Source of the DNA: Candidatus Poribacteria bacterium
GTDB lineage: Bacteria > Poribacteria > WGA-4E > WGA-3G
DNA: 50,807 bases
Assembly (NCBI GenBank): GCA_007571305.1
Contig: RKRR01000028.1
Coordinates: 1-50,807, forward strand
Direction of reading: 5' to 3'
Part shown: positions 17,063 through 25,758 of the stretch, one piece after another
Layout of the letters: each line of letters starts with the position of its first letter
How positions within the stretch are numbered: the first letter of the stretch is position 1
The notes under the pieces: model-generated
Seen by the model: the letters and a program-made list of their open reading frames with translations, nothing else
Told to the model about the DNA's origin: nothing
Databases searched by the model: none
Position numbers and translations under genes: made by a program

Positions 17063-17758
17063 ATGTTTTTGGGTTTCTTCGACCCGCTCTATTTCGTGTT
17101 CCTCGCACCGGGACTCGCTCTGTCGCTCTACGCGACGTTTCGCACAAAATCTACATTCTCAAAATATTCACAAGTCGGATCGCGGAGTGGAATGACGGGC
17201 GCGCAAGCTGCTGATCTGATGCTGAAAAGACACGGTGTTAGCGGTGTGAGGATCGAACGCTCAAGCGGATGGTTAAGTGACCATTACGATCCAAGTCAGA
17301 AGGCACTCAGATTGTCCGATGATGTCTATTCAAGTCAATCGCTTTCCGCAATAGGGGTAGCCTGCCATGAAGCCGGGCATGCGATGCAAGACGCACACGG
17401 GTATGCAATGCTAAACCTGCGCACCGCCCTTGTCCCGGCGACGAACTTTAGTTCGATGTTCTCTTATATTCTGATCATGGTGGGCTTCTTTATTCAACCC
17501 TTCCTGTTGTTTGGTGTCGGACTCTTTGCGGTGGGGGTCGTTTTTTCGTTAATAACGCTTCCAGTTGAGTGGGATGCAAGCAAACGCGCCAAGATTGCAA
17601 TGGCAGAGGCCGGAATGCTCACGCAAGAAGAGAATCAACACGCGAGTAAAGTGCTCAACGCGGCATTTTTGACGTATCTCGCGGCGGCAGTAACAAGCCT
17701 TCTCACACTGCTCTATTACCTATTCCGATTGGGACTGTTAGGTGGCAGTGACGAATAA
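17063..17758 (+). CDS. YugP-type membrane zinc metallopeptidase (231 aa)
   Basis: A membrane-bound protease of the Zn_peptidase_2 family (Bacillus YugP type). A hydrophobic N-terminal helix (about 8-24) is followed by a soluble stretch and the zinc motif HEAGHAMQ at residues 102-109 in ACHEAGHA. Two long hydrophobic segments (about 135-175) and a C-terminal one (about 205-225) place it in the inner membrane. The ATG at 17063 is chosen because GGAGG at 17050-17054 is 8 nt upstream; an upstream in-frame TTG overlaps that site. Length fits the family. The physiological substrate is unknown; membrane-protein quality control is a reasonable inference. Confidence 0.85.
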   Translation: MFLGFFDPLYFVFLAPGLALSLYATFRTKSTFSKYSQVGSRSGMTGAQAADLMLKRHGVSGVRIERSSGWLSDHYDPSQKALRLSDDVYSSQSLSAIGVACHEAGHAMQDAHGYAMLNLRTALVPATNFSSMFSYILIMVGFFIQPFLLFGVGLFAVGVVFSLITLPVEWDASKRAKIAMAEAGMLTQEENQHASKVLNAAFLTYLAAAVTSLLTLLYYLFRLGLLGGSDE

Positions 17759-17765
17759 TGATAGA

Positions 17766-17793
17766 GATAGCGCGGCGTGAAACCGCGCCTATC
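17766..17793. terminator. Bidirectional hairpin between convergent genes (family G)
   Basis: GATAG-CGCGG pairs with CCGCG-CTATC with a single bulged base and a short loop. It lies between the stops of the zinc peptidase (17758) and the VOC gene (17804), so it could end transcripts from both sides, although U-runs are weak. Confidence 0.5.
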
Positions 17794-17803
17794 AATATTG
17801 CCT

Positions 17804-18232
17804 TTAAGACTTACTATCAATATCTACACCGGGCCACTGGTCGTCTTGCTCAGTAATATCAACGACGATTCCGTCTGGGTCTTCTATCTTGAAGGCTTCT
17901 GAAGGTAACTCATCCGAATTCGGGTCGTAAGGTTTATCACCACCTAATCCTTCCCAGGTGATTGTGAAACCGAGGTCTTCACATCGCTGTGCCGCTTCTC
18001 GCAAGTTCGGAACACGAACCCCAATGTGCAGGTAGTCTAACATCCCGCCGACATGTTTCGGACGATCGGGACCACGGTGCTGAAACACGCGGAAGTTGTG
18101 ATAACCGTCTGTAAGATCATAACATCCATTCATCGTTGAAAAGACACGCAATCCGAGCGCATCACGCCAGAAGCGGATGCTTTTTTCCAAATCGGTTGTA
18201 CGGACGCCGATGTGTACAAGTGTTGTTGACAT
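17804..18232 (-). CDS. VOC (glyoxalase/dioxygenase) superfamily protein (142 aa)
   Basis: A single-module-length vicinal-oxygen-chelate protein. The typical opening LVHIGVRTTDLEKSIRFWRD (residues 5-24) carries a metal-binding His, and the second half contains DYLHIGVRVP (about 66-75) and FKIEDPDGIVVDITE (about 114-128), where Glu is a usual metal ligand. Such proteins act as glyoxalases, isomerases, dioxygenases or resistance proteins, so the substrate is open. It lies 165 bp downstream of the PhyH gene in the same direction and may be co-transcribed with it. Confidence is high for the fold and low for the reaction. Confidence 0.85.
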   Translation of the reverse strand: MSTTLVHIGVRTTDLEKSIRFWRDALGLRVFSTMNGCYDLTDGYHNFRVFQHRGPDRPKHVGGMLDYLHIGVRVPNLREAAQRCEDLGFTITWEGLGGDKPYDPNSDELPSEAFKIEDPDGIVVDITEQDDQWPGVDIDSKS

Positions 18233-18397
18233 AGGAGATATCCTTTTTTATCGTTTCTTGCGGAGTAATGGCGTGCGTTTAGACATTCATGTGCGTTTCG
18301 TCTATCCGCCCCTCCACTTCGTTACGGGCTATAGAACCTGTAGCCCCGTAAGGGCGAAATCTGTGTAGGCAAGCCAGAAGCCCATCGTTTAAAAACT

Positions 18398-19186
18398 TTA
18401 GATCCAGACAGTCGGTTCTCGACTTTCTGCCCGGTGCTCATAGAGCAGTTTGACATCATCTGGTAACTGGTCAAACGTTTCGCCGGGAATCGTGGCGGTG
18501 TTCGCACCAAAAAGTTCTAAATTCAACCACCAGGGTGCGTATCTGACGACGACCGCAGTTCGTTTACCGGCACTCGGATTTTCTGCGTTGGAGTGCCAGA
18601 TCCGGCTGTCCATGATGAGTACACTGCCAGCACTTCCAACGGCTTGCATTTCCCCATCAATTGGGTTCCGATCCCCAATGTTGTCGTCTTTGCCTCTGGG
18701 GTTCCGAAGGTCCACGTGCGTGTTAGGAACAATCCATGTCCCCCCGTTTTCTGTTGTAAATTCGGAAAGCATCCAGAGGGTCGTGATACCGATGACAGCA
18801 CTCGGAAATGGTTGTGGAATGTGCCACTTCTGGTTCAGATCATACGGAAAATCGGAGTGGTATGCACGCACTAATTCGTAGTGTGGCGGTCGGATCTTAT
18901 ACTCAGTCTGTGAAATGCGCACTTGTGGTCCCAGTAACTGCTGGATAGTGGTGAGGAGTCGCTCGTTCGCAAGGTGCGCGGCGAACTTCGGCATGAAACT
19001 GATGACGTTGCGTCCCCATACACCGTGCTCTTTTCTAAATTCGTTATAATCCGCCTCAGACGTTTCTACCTCTTCACGAGCCTCATCAACCACATCAGCG
19101 GGAATAACGTCCTCCAAGACGCACCAGCCTTCTTCCCGTATTTGTGTGACATAAGGTTCAATTGCTTCTAATAGATTGTCTGACAT
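18398..19186 (-). CDS. Phytanoyl-CoA dioxygenase (PhyH) family protein (262 aa)
   Basis: An Fe(II)/2-oxoglutarate oxygenase of the PhyH family. The facial triad is visible: His110 and Asp112 in AYHSDFP, and His198 in SRIWHSN, with an Arg downstream (KRTAVVVRYA) for 2-oxoglutarate. ENGGTWIVPNTHV (147-159) is the usual strand before the distal His. AAGGAGG lies 5 nt before the ATG. It starts 17 bp after the SCP2-like gene, so the two form an operon, possibly with the VOC gene. Families of this kind are greatly expanded in Poribacteria-like genomes; the substrate is unknown. Confidence 0.9.
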   Translation of the reverse strand: MSDNLLEAIEPYVTQIREEGWCVLEDVIPADVVDEAREEVETSEADYNEFRKEHGVWGRNVISFMPKFAAHLANERLLTTIQQLLGPQVRISQTEYKIRPPHYELVRAYHSDFPYDLNQKWHIPQPFPSAVIGITTLWMLSEFTTENGGTWIVPNTHVDLRNPRGKDDNIGDRNPIDGEMQAVGSAGSVLIMDSRIWHSNAENPSAGKRTAVVVRYAPWWLNLELFGANTATIPGETFDQLPDDVKLLYEHRAESREPTVWI

Positions 19187-19203
19187 TGATGCCTCCTTGA
19201 GTC

Positions 19204-19602
19204 TTAGGAATGGAAACCTGTTTCTCGCTCGCGGTTGTAACGGACTGCTGTTTTGATGAGCGGTACGAGTCGCATCACCTTACCCAGGGAACCGATGATG
19301 CCGATCTCGCGTGTCGTTATCGCTCCCATAACGTTGAGTTCGCCTGTCCAAAATTTGTAGGCGATGTCCCCTGTCATAGTGAGTTCAACATCCGGGGACG
19401 CGTCGTCACAGGTGCCGCGGGCGATGGTATATTCGCCATTTGCTACCGTTAAGGTCATCTGGCAATCGGGTACGCTGTAATTAAATTGAACATTCAGCGT
19501 CACCAACTTCAGTGCCTCTTTTGCTTCAGGTAGCGTAGCAATTTCTTTAAACAGTTCGCTGATATAACTGTAGAGTTGGTCAGGTGTTTCAAAGATAGCC
19601 AT
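19204..19602 (-). CDS. SCP2 sterol-binding-domain protein (132 aa)
   Basis: A stand-alone SCP2-like lipid-binding domain. Seen are an N-terminal helix, the strand block NVQFNYSVPDCQMTLTV, then PDVELTMTGDIAYKFWTGELN (family pattern of D-v-t-l-t-x-s-x-d-x-f-x-x-l-x-x-G), and a final helix rich in basic residues. Such domains bind sterols, fatty acyl chains or other lipids in a hydrophobic tunnel. It directly precedes the PhyH oxygenase (17-bp gap), so a role in presenting a hydrophobic substrate to that enzyme is plausible. No membrane segment or signal peptide. Confidence 0.75.
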   Translation of the reverse strand: MAIFETPDQLYSYISELFKEIATLPEAKEALKLVTLNVQFNYSVPDCQMTLTVANGEYTIARGTCDDASPDVELTMTGDIAYKFWTGELNVMGAITTREIGIIGSLGKVMRLVPLIKTAVRYNRERETGFHS

Positions 19603-19650
19603 AGTTTAGCATATAGCATACTTTATAATAGATGAGAGGTCAAACAAAAA

Positions 19651-20238
19651 ATGAGAATGAATCCAGTCAAACTCTTTCGTGAGGTAATCTCCAAGGAGAT
19701 GCCTGTTGATGCGCAATCTTATGAGAATGCGCGGGGTTACTTCGCTTCTCGGACTATCGCCTACGAATCACCAATAGGACGTATGGGCATAGTCGCGGCA
19801 GATCAAGAGAGTATTTCGCATGTTTTCTTTTTCCATGATTTTCCGTTCGGTGAATCATCATCCATCCAAATGCAATATCCTGTACTGATGTATGCACAGG
19901 AGCTGCTCGACCAATATTTCGCTGGGGAGCCGCTTGAGTTTTCTGAGGTACCGATCCGATTCAACTGCGGAACGGACTTCCAGAATCAGGTGTGGAAGAC
20001 TATTCGTCAGATTCCTTATGGAGAGGTCCGGAGCTACAAATGGATTGCAGAACGGGTGGGAAGACCGAAGGCGGTTCGAGCAGTCGGCAACGCCGTTGGG
20101 GCAAATGCTGCGGTTATTCTGAACCCGTGTCATCGTGTCGTTAGAAGCGATGGCGCGTTGGGAGGCTACGGTGGCGGTCTGGAACGAAAACGGCGGCTGT
20201 TAGCACTTGAAGGTCATCCGATTGAGAAAGTAAAGTAA
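19651..20238 (+). CDS. ogt: Methylated-DNA-protein cysteine methyltransferase (195 aa)
   Basis: This repairs O6-methylguanine by a one-time transfer of the methyl group to its own cysteine. The active-site motif PCHRVV with the acceptor Cys is present in ILNPCHRVVRSDG, followed by GALGGYGGGLERKRRLLALEG. The helix-turn-helix DNA-binding block IRQIPYGEVRSYKWIA and the Arg finger region GRPKAVRAVGNAVGAN are intact. The N-terminal domain (about 1-95) is the shorter Ogt/MGMT type; no AdaA zinc domain is present. The ATG at 19651 is used, and a second ATG six bases downstream is equally possible. Confidence 0.92.
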   Translation: MRMNPVKLFREVISKEMPVDAQSYENARGYFASRTIAYESPIGRMGIVAADQESISHVFFFHDFPFGESSSIQMQYPVLMYAQELLDQYFAGEPLEFSEVPIRFNCGTDFQNQVWKTIRQIPYGEVRSYKWIAERVGRPKAVRAVGNAVGANAAVILNPCHRVVRSDGALGGYGGGLERKRRLLALEGHPIEKVK

Positions 20239-20391
20239 CCCAAGTTGCTACGGACACAATTTTGGAGATGCATCCGCTATTTTTCAGTGAAAAACGCTCA
20301 GTCTCCCCAGCATCTCGTAGCGTAGGAAATCTTTAGTCTGCACCCGAAGAGGCACAACCTAACAGGTTATGCTACAGAACTGGCAACTTGG
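20239..20391. repeat. Palindromic mini-element, family A (copy 2)
   Basis: The ends CCAAGTTGC (20240-20248) and GCAACTTGG (20383-20391) are inverted repeats. It shares with the copy at 11768-11860 the GTAGCGTAGG block (20319-20328), the CCCGAAGA block (20343-20350) and the hairpin core CACAACCTAACAGGTTATGC (20353-20372). It begins right after the ogt stop codon. Confidence 0.7.
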
Positions 20392-20393
20392 AT

Positions 20394-20519
20394 TATAGTA
20401 GATTCCGTAATGACTTGGACACTTGTAGCGGCGTCTGGACTCTGAAGTTATCTGTTCTGTTGGCACAGCCTAACAGGCTATGCTACAAGTGTAAATTTAT
20501 TGTCCGGTTCTACAATAAA
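20394..20519 (-). repeat. MITE-like element, family B (copy 1, inverted)
   Basis: This 126-bp element starts TATAGTAGATTCCGTAAT and ends near GGTTCTACAATAAA. Read on the minus strand it matches the elements at 27092-27216 and 25759-25851: a TATAG(T/C)AAAATCC-like end, the GTAGCATA...TGTGCC core, a CTCTGAAGT-T-TCTGTT stretch, and a GGAATCTACTATA end. The two ends are imperfect inverted repeats. It stands head to tail with a family A element and would supply the false N-terminal extension of the next gene. Confidence 0.7.
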
Positions 20520-20573
20520 ATAAGTACACTTCTTTACAAAGGTTCCAAAACACAAAATCTCCGAGGAATTTTC

Positions 20574-21776
20574 ATGACTCAAAAAAGTTTAGGTAAAGCC
20601 ACCCAAGCCATCCATGCGGGTGAGGCACGGACATCTTCTGCTGATAAGACAGGAGTTCCTTTGTTACCCCCTATCTACCAGAACAGCACTTTTCGTTTCG
20701 CTACGGCTGCTGAATGCGCGGAGGCGTTCCGGGACGAGGAGAGCGGTTATGTCTATACGCGCTGGGGAAATCCGACGCAAGAGGTATTGGAGCAGAAACT
20801 CGCTGTTCTTGAAGCCGGGGAAGCCGCGCTCGCTACTGCGTCGGGGATGGGGGCGGTCAGCACGGCACTGCTTACTGCCTTAGCGGATGGTGGACATGTC
20901 GTCGCGATGGAGAACCTCTATTCCGCTACGTTCCAAATCCTCAATGAAGAGCTCCCACGATTCGGGATTGAGACGACATTTGTTGATGCGACAGACCCTA
21001 CACAAATTGAACGGGCTATCCGAGTCGATACCAAGGTCCTTTATCTTGAAAGCCCAACAAATCCGCTTCTAAAGTTGGTTGATTTACAGGCAGCTGCTGA
21101 GATCGCAAAAGCGCGCGGCTTAACCTCAATCATTGATAACACCTTCGCTACTCCATGTGGCCAACAACCGATAATCTTTGGCATTGATGTCGTCGTTCAC
21201 AGCATGACAAAATATATGAGTGGTTCTGGGGCTGTTATCGCCGGTGCGATTATCGGAAAAAAGGAATTTATTGTGAGCGCCAAGGAAGGAGCACTTCGCA
21301 ACTTCGGAGCCGTTATCAGTCCGTTTAACGCGTGGTTAACGCTTCACGGTCTCACGACTCTACCGCTGCGGTTCACACGACACAGTGAAAACGCCACACA
21401 TGTTGCAACGTTTCTTGAGGCACATCCGGCGGTGGCATGGGTCCGCCACCCCAGTTTGACGAATCACCCGCAACACGAACTCGCCAAACGTCAGATGGAT
21501 GCCTTTGGTGGTATGATAACGTTGGAGTTGAAAGGTGGGCGCGCCGCGGGTGAACACCTCGTTGATCACCTCCAACTCTGTTCGCTGGCAGTCAGTTTGG
21601 GAGACGTGCGCACCCTCATCTGCCATCCTGCATCAACAACGCACTCACATGTTCCCGCAGATATCCGTCGACGAACCGGCATTACGGATGGCTTAGTCAG
21701 AATTTCCATCGGGTTGGAAGATGCCGAAGATATTGCCGCTGACCTCGGGCAAGCGTTAGAGTCCTACACTCCTTAA
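20574..21776 (+). CDS. Cys/Met-metabolism PLP enzyme, homoserine sulfhydrylase or gamma-lyase type (400 aa)
   Basis: A fold-type I PLP enzyme of the Cys/Met metabolism family (O-acyl-homoserine sulfhydrylase, cystathionine gamma-synthase or methionine gamma-lyase). The start at 20574 has GAGG 7 nt upstream and gives the family N-terminus with TQAIHAGE (10-17). The PLP lysine is K213 in HSMTKYMSGSG; Asp188 in IIDNTFATP holds the pyridine ring; YTRWGNPT (61-68) and ASGMGAV (89-95) bind phosphate. The tail HPASTTHSHV and RISIGLEDAEDI are typical. A longer frame from 20388 would add 62 residues encoded by a repeat element and is rejected. Which reaction it favours cannot be read from sequence. 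Its 3' end overlaps the convergent TPR gene by 21 bp. Confidence 0.85.
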   Translation: MTQKSLGKATQAIHAGEARTSSADKTGVPLLPPIYQNSTFRFATAAECAEAFRDEESGYVYTRWGNPTQEVLEQKLAVLEAGEAALATASGMGAVSTALLTALADGGHVVAMENLYSATFQILNEELPRFGIETTFVDATDPTQIERAIRVDTKVLYLESPTNPLLKLVDLQAAAEIAKARGLTSIIDNTFATPCGQQPIIFGIDVVVHSMTKYMSGSGAVIAGAIIGKKEFIVSAKEGALRNFGAVISPFNAWLTLHGLTTLPLRFTRHSENATHVATFLEAHPAVAWVRHPSLTNHPQHELAKRQMDAFGGMITLELKGGRAAGEHLVDHLQLCSLAVSLGDVRTLICHPASTTHSHVPADIRRRTGITDGLVRISIGLEDAEDIAADLGQALESYTP

Positions 21777-22994
21777 ATTTTGGATGTAATTCTCGTTGAT
21801 ATTATTTGATGGATGGGTTGCCTCTTTGTGGGGTTCCGGGAATTCTGTAATTAACTTCTGATATGAGTCTACTGCTGAATCCGTATCCCCGCCGTCCTCA
21901 TGGATTTTGCCTACCCAGTACTGTGCTTGCCGCCGGTTATCGTAATCGTAAGTGCTATTGTCTGCGACCTTCTGGTAAGCGTCGATAGCACTCGCCATAT
22001 CGTTATTGGCGTAGGCGATTTGCCCGATATAAATCTGTGAATTGGCGGCGTTTTCATTGCGCGGATACAAGTCAATGGCTTCCTCAAGGCGAGCGATGGC
22101 TTCGTCGTATTTGCCAAGCCGCTCATACGCCCACCCCATATAGAAGTATGCATCCTGACCCACCTTGGTGTCTGGATAGAGATCTATGACTCTCTGGTAG
22201 CCATCAATCGCTTCTTGGTATTCTCCTTCAGCAAGGTGCGTTTGGGGGATACCGAAACTCGCAAGCGGTGAAAGGTCCGGATCTCCGGAATCAACGACGT
22301 TTTCAAATTCTACCCGCGCGCTTGCATACTCCTGCTTCCTGAGGTAAATTTCGCCGGTAACGTATAGAATCTGATAGAGCAATGGGCTGTCGCTGAACGG
22401 CTCTCTGAGCGCATCAAATTGAGCAAGCGCGAGGTTCAATTCACCCTTTCCATAGTAACACATTGCTTTATTAAATTCCGCTTGATCTGACAGTTCACTG
22501 CCCGGGTATATTGCAGTTAATTGGTTGTAAAGCGCGAGCGCACGGTCATAGTAAGCCTCTACGGATTCAAGCGTGCCGGTCTTTTTTAGCTGCTCCGCAA
22601 TCTGATAAGAAGCGAAGGCGATAGCGTACATTGAGTCATCTGCCCACTCGCTATCTGGGTAATTATTGATAAGTCGGTGGAAGAGTGCGAAAGCCTCTTC
22701 ATCCGTGCGTGGAATACGAGAAGCGAGTTGGTAGATCGCATCGTCTGCCCATAGACTATCAGGGTATTTGTCGAAGACTTCGCGGTACGCAGCTCGGACC
22801 TTGCGTAAGCGGTTTTGATCTGGTTCGTCAAGTGTTATTGGCGGATTATCTATTGCCTGTGCTGCTGCCCATGCTTTGTCGGCGTTATCATAATAATTTT
22901 CATAACCCCTGTCGCCGCTGGTGATACGTCCGATCCAAAATCCAGCAATAAGTGCAATCACAACACAAACTTCTGCAATTATGAACTTCTTCAT
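21756..22994 (-). CDS. Membrane-anchored TPR repeat protein (412 aa)
   Basis: An N-terminal hydrophobic helix (residues 4-25, FIIAEVCVVIALIAGFWIG) anchors or exports the protein. The rest is a solenoid of tetratricopeptide repeats: units such as YPDSLWADDAIYQLA, YPDSEWADDSMYAIAFA, YPGSELSDQAEFNKAMCYY, YPDTKVGQDAYFYMGWAYE and YPRNENAANSQIYIGQIAY recur about every 35-40 residues. The pattern resembles BamD/YbgF-type periplasmic TPR proteins that act as assembly scaffolds, but no lipobox Cys is visible. An AAGGAG site lies 6-8 nt before the ATG. Its last codons overlap the convergent PLP enzyme gene. Confidence 0.8.
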   Translation of the reverse strand: MKKFIIAEVCVVIALIAGFWIGRITSGDRGYENYYDNADKAWAAAQAIDNPPITLDEPDQNRLRKVRAAYREVFDKYPDSLWADDAIYQLASRIPRTDEEAFALFHRLINNYPDSEWADDSMYAIAFASYQIAEQLKKTGTLESVEAYYDRALALYNQLTAIYPGSELSDQAEFNKAMCYYGKGELNLALAQFDALREPFSDSPLLYQILYVTGEIYLRKQEYASARVEFENVVDSGDPDLSPLASFGIPQTHLAEGEYQEAIDGYQRVIDLYPDTKVGQDAYFYMGWAYERLGKYDEAIARLEEAIDLYPRNENAANSQIYIGQIAYANNDMASAIDAYQKVADNSTYDYDNRRQAQYWVGKIHEDGGDTDSAVDSYQKLITEFPEPHKEATHPSNNINENYIQNLRSVGL

Positions 22995-23151
22995 TTTCTT
23001 CTCCTTGGCAAGTATTGGTTCAGACTATACTAACAAGGTTTTTGAAATATGTCAAGGGTCGTCTTATATCGAACTCACGTTACGAAGGTTTCCGCTAAAT
23101 TTTTCAGTCAAGTTCCCGTAGTTTCTGAAGTGCTGCCTTCCATTAATTTCC

Positions 23152-23180
23152 TTGACAACATGAGATCGGTTTGATAAAAT
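23152..23180 (+). promoter_or_regulatory. Promoter of the amino-acid transporter operon
   Basis: TTGACA (23152-23157) and TAAAAT (23175-23180) are spaced by 17 bp, matching consensus at six and five positions. The leader to the start at 23328 is about 140 nt. I see no other gene or structured RNA I can support in the 22995-23327 gap. Confidence 0.65.
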
Positions 23181-23327
23181 GTATAAAAGTGTAACATCGC
23201 TTTTCTTCTTCAAAGAAAGGCATAAAAAAGATTTTAGTAAAGTGTTAGCAATTATAACAAACTTTAAGTCAATGTATTTCGTTAAACGATCCTGATGGTG
23301 GGATCATATTCAAAAGAGAGGATTTCT

Positions 23328-24344
23328 GTGCGTAAATTTTTGTTTCGTATTTCTGCATTCGTTTTAGCGATTGCGTTGGTAGTTCCATTGCTCGCCGAAG
23401 GTGAAGAAAGTGTTCTGAACAGAGTAAAAGATAGAGGGCGATTGATATGTGGGGTACATGGCGGATTGCCCGGTTTCAGTTTCCTAAGTGAAGATGGAAA
23501 TTGGAGCGGTTTTGATGTGGATTATGGTAGGGCAATCGCGGCCGCTGTCCTCGGTAGTCCCGACAAGGTTGAATTCGTTCCCTTGAAAGCCCCAGAACGG
23601 TTTCCTGCCTTACAGACAGGAGAAATAGATGTCTTAATTCGAAACACAACATGGACGCTTACTCGCGACACCCAAGTCGGTGCCGACTTTGCCCCCCCGA
23701 CTTTTTACGACGGACAGGGATTTATGCTCCGCAAGGATCTCGGTGTCACATCTTTAGAGGGATTAGCAGGCGCGAGTATTGGTGTAACGGCAGGCAGTAC
23801 CACCGAGTTAAATTTGACAGATACGATGAGGGCATTAGGTGTCGAATTTAACCCCGTTGTTGTTGAAGAGACGGATACACTCTACAACAGTTACGAACAG
23901 GGACGTTGTGACGTTGTGACCTCTGATAAATCCCAGTTGGTAGCACGCCGCCAAGTTCTCAAGGATCCAGAGGCGCATATTATTCTTGACGCGACAATCT
24001 CGAAGGAGCCACTGGGCCCTGTCACCGTACATGGTGATAACAAGTGGAACGATGTGGTGAGTTGGGTTGTTTACGCGACGTTCTTCGCCGAAGAACACGG
24101 AATTACGAAAGCCAATGTCGGTACTTTTGAAACTGGCAACCCTGAGATTAAACGTTTCTTAGGAAAAACTGGCGATACAGGAAAACAACTCGGACTGTCA
24201 GAAGATTGGGCACATCAAGTAGTCTATGCTGTCGGTAACTACGGTGAAATCTTTGGGCGCAACCTCACACCACTTGGCTTGCCGCGCGGTGTCAATAAAC
24301 CGTGGACACAAGGCGGGCTCCTCTACGCGATGCCCTTCCGTTAG
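23328..24344 (+). CDS. aapJ: Polar amino-acid ABC transporter substrate-binding protein, AapJ-like (338 aa)
   Basis: The periplasmic binding protein of a general L-amino-acid (Aap/Bzt) uptake system. A signal peptide covers residues 1-24, cut near LLAEG. The body is a family-3 solute-binding protein with VKDRGRLICGVHGGLPGFSF, WSGFDVDYGRAIAAAV (the conserved GFDVD), RNTTWTLTRD and SDKSQLVARR, all typical of AapJ. The GTG at 23328 is chosen: GAGG lies 6 nt upstream and it starts the signal peptide directly, while the in-frame ATG at 23295 would add 11 residues in front. It heads the four-gene operon with permeases and ATPase following. Confidence 0.9.
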   Translation: MRKFLFRISAFVLAIALVVPLLAEGEESVLNRVKDRGRLICGVHGGLPGFSFLSEDGNWSGFDVDYGRAIAAAVLGSPDKVEFVPLKAPERFPALQTGEIDVLIRNTTWTLTRDTQVGADFAPPTFYDGQGFMLRKDLGVTSLEGLAGASIGVTAGSTTELNLTDTMRALGVEFNPVVVEETDTLYNSYEQGRCDVVTSDKSQLVARRQVLKDPEAHIILDATISKEPLGPVTVHGDNKWNDVVSWVVYATFFAEEHGITKANVGTFETGNPEIKRFLGKTGDTGKQLGLSEDWAHQVVYAVGNYGEIFGRNLTPLGLPRGVNKPWTQGGLLYAMPFR

Positions 24345-24551
24345 GGATTTTAATTTTTCCTTTCAAGGGTGGTCGGATATTTATGGCAGTGACCAACGTT
24401 ATAATCGGTACCGTCCGCCTGCGCGCCTATAATACAGAACAGGTAATCCAAAGCACATGGCCCGTAATGAAATGGAGGGCGGATTTAAGCAAGGAACGTC
24501 ATACCCCGAATCCACGTTGTTTAACCGCAAGGTAAAATTAAAAAGCAGTCT
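24345..24551. other. Spacer with family D palindrome and leader motif
   Basis: This 207-bp gap within the transporter operon has no gene. It holds GTCCGCC (about 24411-24417) facing GGGCGGA (24477-24483), and the block CCGTAATGAAATGGAGGGCG at 24462-24481, which recurs nearly unchanged at 38674-38696. The leader motif CCGCAAGGTAAAATTAAAAA occupies 24525-24544, just before the permease start. Confidence 0.6.
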
Positions 24552-25703
24552 ATGAGCATTCCCTTCTGGCGAGATGTCCGCGTCCTGCGTGTGCTCTTGC
24601 AGGTCCTTTTTCTCATTGGTATTTTCCTGTTGGCAGGGGTTCTCTATACAAATATGCTCACGGGGTTGAGCAACCTCGGCTTAACGCTCAACCTCGATTT
24701 TTTGGGGAATGAAGCCGGATTTGACATCTCCGAAGGAATTGAATACGAACCCTCAGAAACGTATCTCAAAGCGTTCTGGGTAGGGGTTGTGAACACTCTA
24801 AAGGTGAGTCTAATAGGCATTGTCTGCGCGACGATTTTGGGACTTGTTGTCGGTATCGCCCGCCTCTCGAGTAACTGGCTCATCCGAACCATAGCCGCTA
24901 TCTATGTTGAATGTTTTCGTAACATTCCACTTTTGCTCCAGATACTGTTTTGGTACACTGCTGTAATCCTTCAACTGCCGAGGGTCCGGGAGAGTATCTC
25001 GTTGTTCGAAGGTGTGTTCATCAATCAGAGAGGGGTCTATCTGCCTTCACCTGAACCTACAGCTGGTTTGAACGTATGGGGTGGGTTTCTCCTTGCTGGT
25101 CTTGTCTTGGCGGTGATCCTCTATATCCTACGTGCGAAACAACTCCAGCGGCTGGAACGTCCCGGTTTTCGAGCGAAGTGGGCACTGCCGGCTTTCCTAA
25201 TCGTTGCAGTTCTCGGATGGTTTCTGACACCGGAAATCCCCTTCACGCTTGATTTTCCGGTCTTAAGGGGTTTCAATTTCGTTGGAGGATTGAGTTTATC
25301 ACCTGAATTCTCTGCACTTTTAATCGGACTTTCTGTCTACACCGGGGCGTTCATTGCTGAAATCGTGAGAAGTGGGATACAGGCAGTCGCGAAAGGGCAA
25401 CGAGAAGCTGCGAGAGCCGTCGGTTTGAGTGAGTCGCAAACCTTACAACTAGTTGTTCTACCGCAAGCAATTCCGATCATCGTGCCACCGCTCACCAGCC
25501 AGTATTTGAACCTCGCAAAAAACTCAAGTTTGGCGATCGCAATCGGTTTCCCTGATGTGTTTAGTATTGGCAACACAATGATGCTGCAAACCGGACAGTC
25601 TATCCCTGTGTTCGCGATGATTATGGTGAGTTATCTGATTATGAGTTTAACGACATCGGCTGCTATGAATTGGTACAACCGCTGGATTACCCGTAACCGA
25701 TAA
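24552..25703 (+). CDS. aapQ: Amino-acid ABC transporter permease, AapQ-like (383 aa)
   Basis: One of two inner-membrane subunits of the Aap-type transporter. It shows the AapQ features: FLGNEAGFDISEGI (about 51-64), the enlarged N-terminal region compared with HisQ-type permeases, VECFRNIPLLLQILFWY (about 119-135), and the EAA loop that contacts the ATPase, seen as GQREAARAVGLSESQTLQLVVLPQA (only its central GQREAARAVGL is quoted as the key motif, about 283-293). About eight hydrophobic segments are present. It follows the binding-protein gene after a repeat-bearing spacer and lacks a standard ribosome-binding site; the leader motif with AAGG lies about 19 nt before the ATG. Confidence 0.9.
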   Translation: MSIPFWRDVRVLRVLLQVLFLIGIFLLAGVLYTNMLTGLSNLGLTLNLDFLGNEAGFDISEGIEYEPSETYLKAFWVGVVNTLKVSLIGIVCATILGLVVGIARLSSNWLIRTIAAIYVECFRNIPLLLQILFWYTAVILQLPRVRESISLFEGVFINQRGVYLPSPEPTAGLNVWGGFLLAGLVLAVILYILRAKQLQRLERPGFRAKWALPAFLIVAVLGWFLTPEIPFTLDFPVLRGFNFVGGLSLSPEFSALLIGLSVYTGAFIAEIVRSGIQAVAKGQREAARAVGLSESQTLQLVVLPQAIPIIVPPLTSQYLNLAKNSSLAIAIGFPDVFSIGNTMMLQTGQSIPVFAMIMVSYLIMSLTTSAAMNWYNRWITRNR

Positions 25704-25758
25704 AAAGAATCTTTGACTTCCGGCGCGTCGTGCCCCTACGTTTCACGGTGGTTACTGT

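Noticed and set aside
20388..20573. 62-residue N-terminal extension of the PLP enzyme
   Set aside because: It is encoded by a family B repeat and a better start with GAGG lies at 20574.
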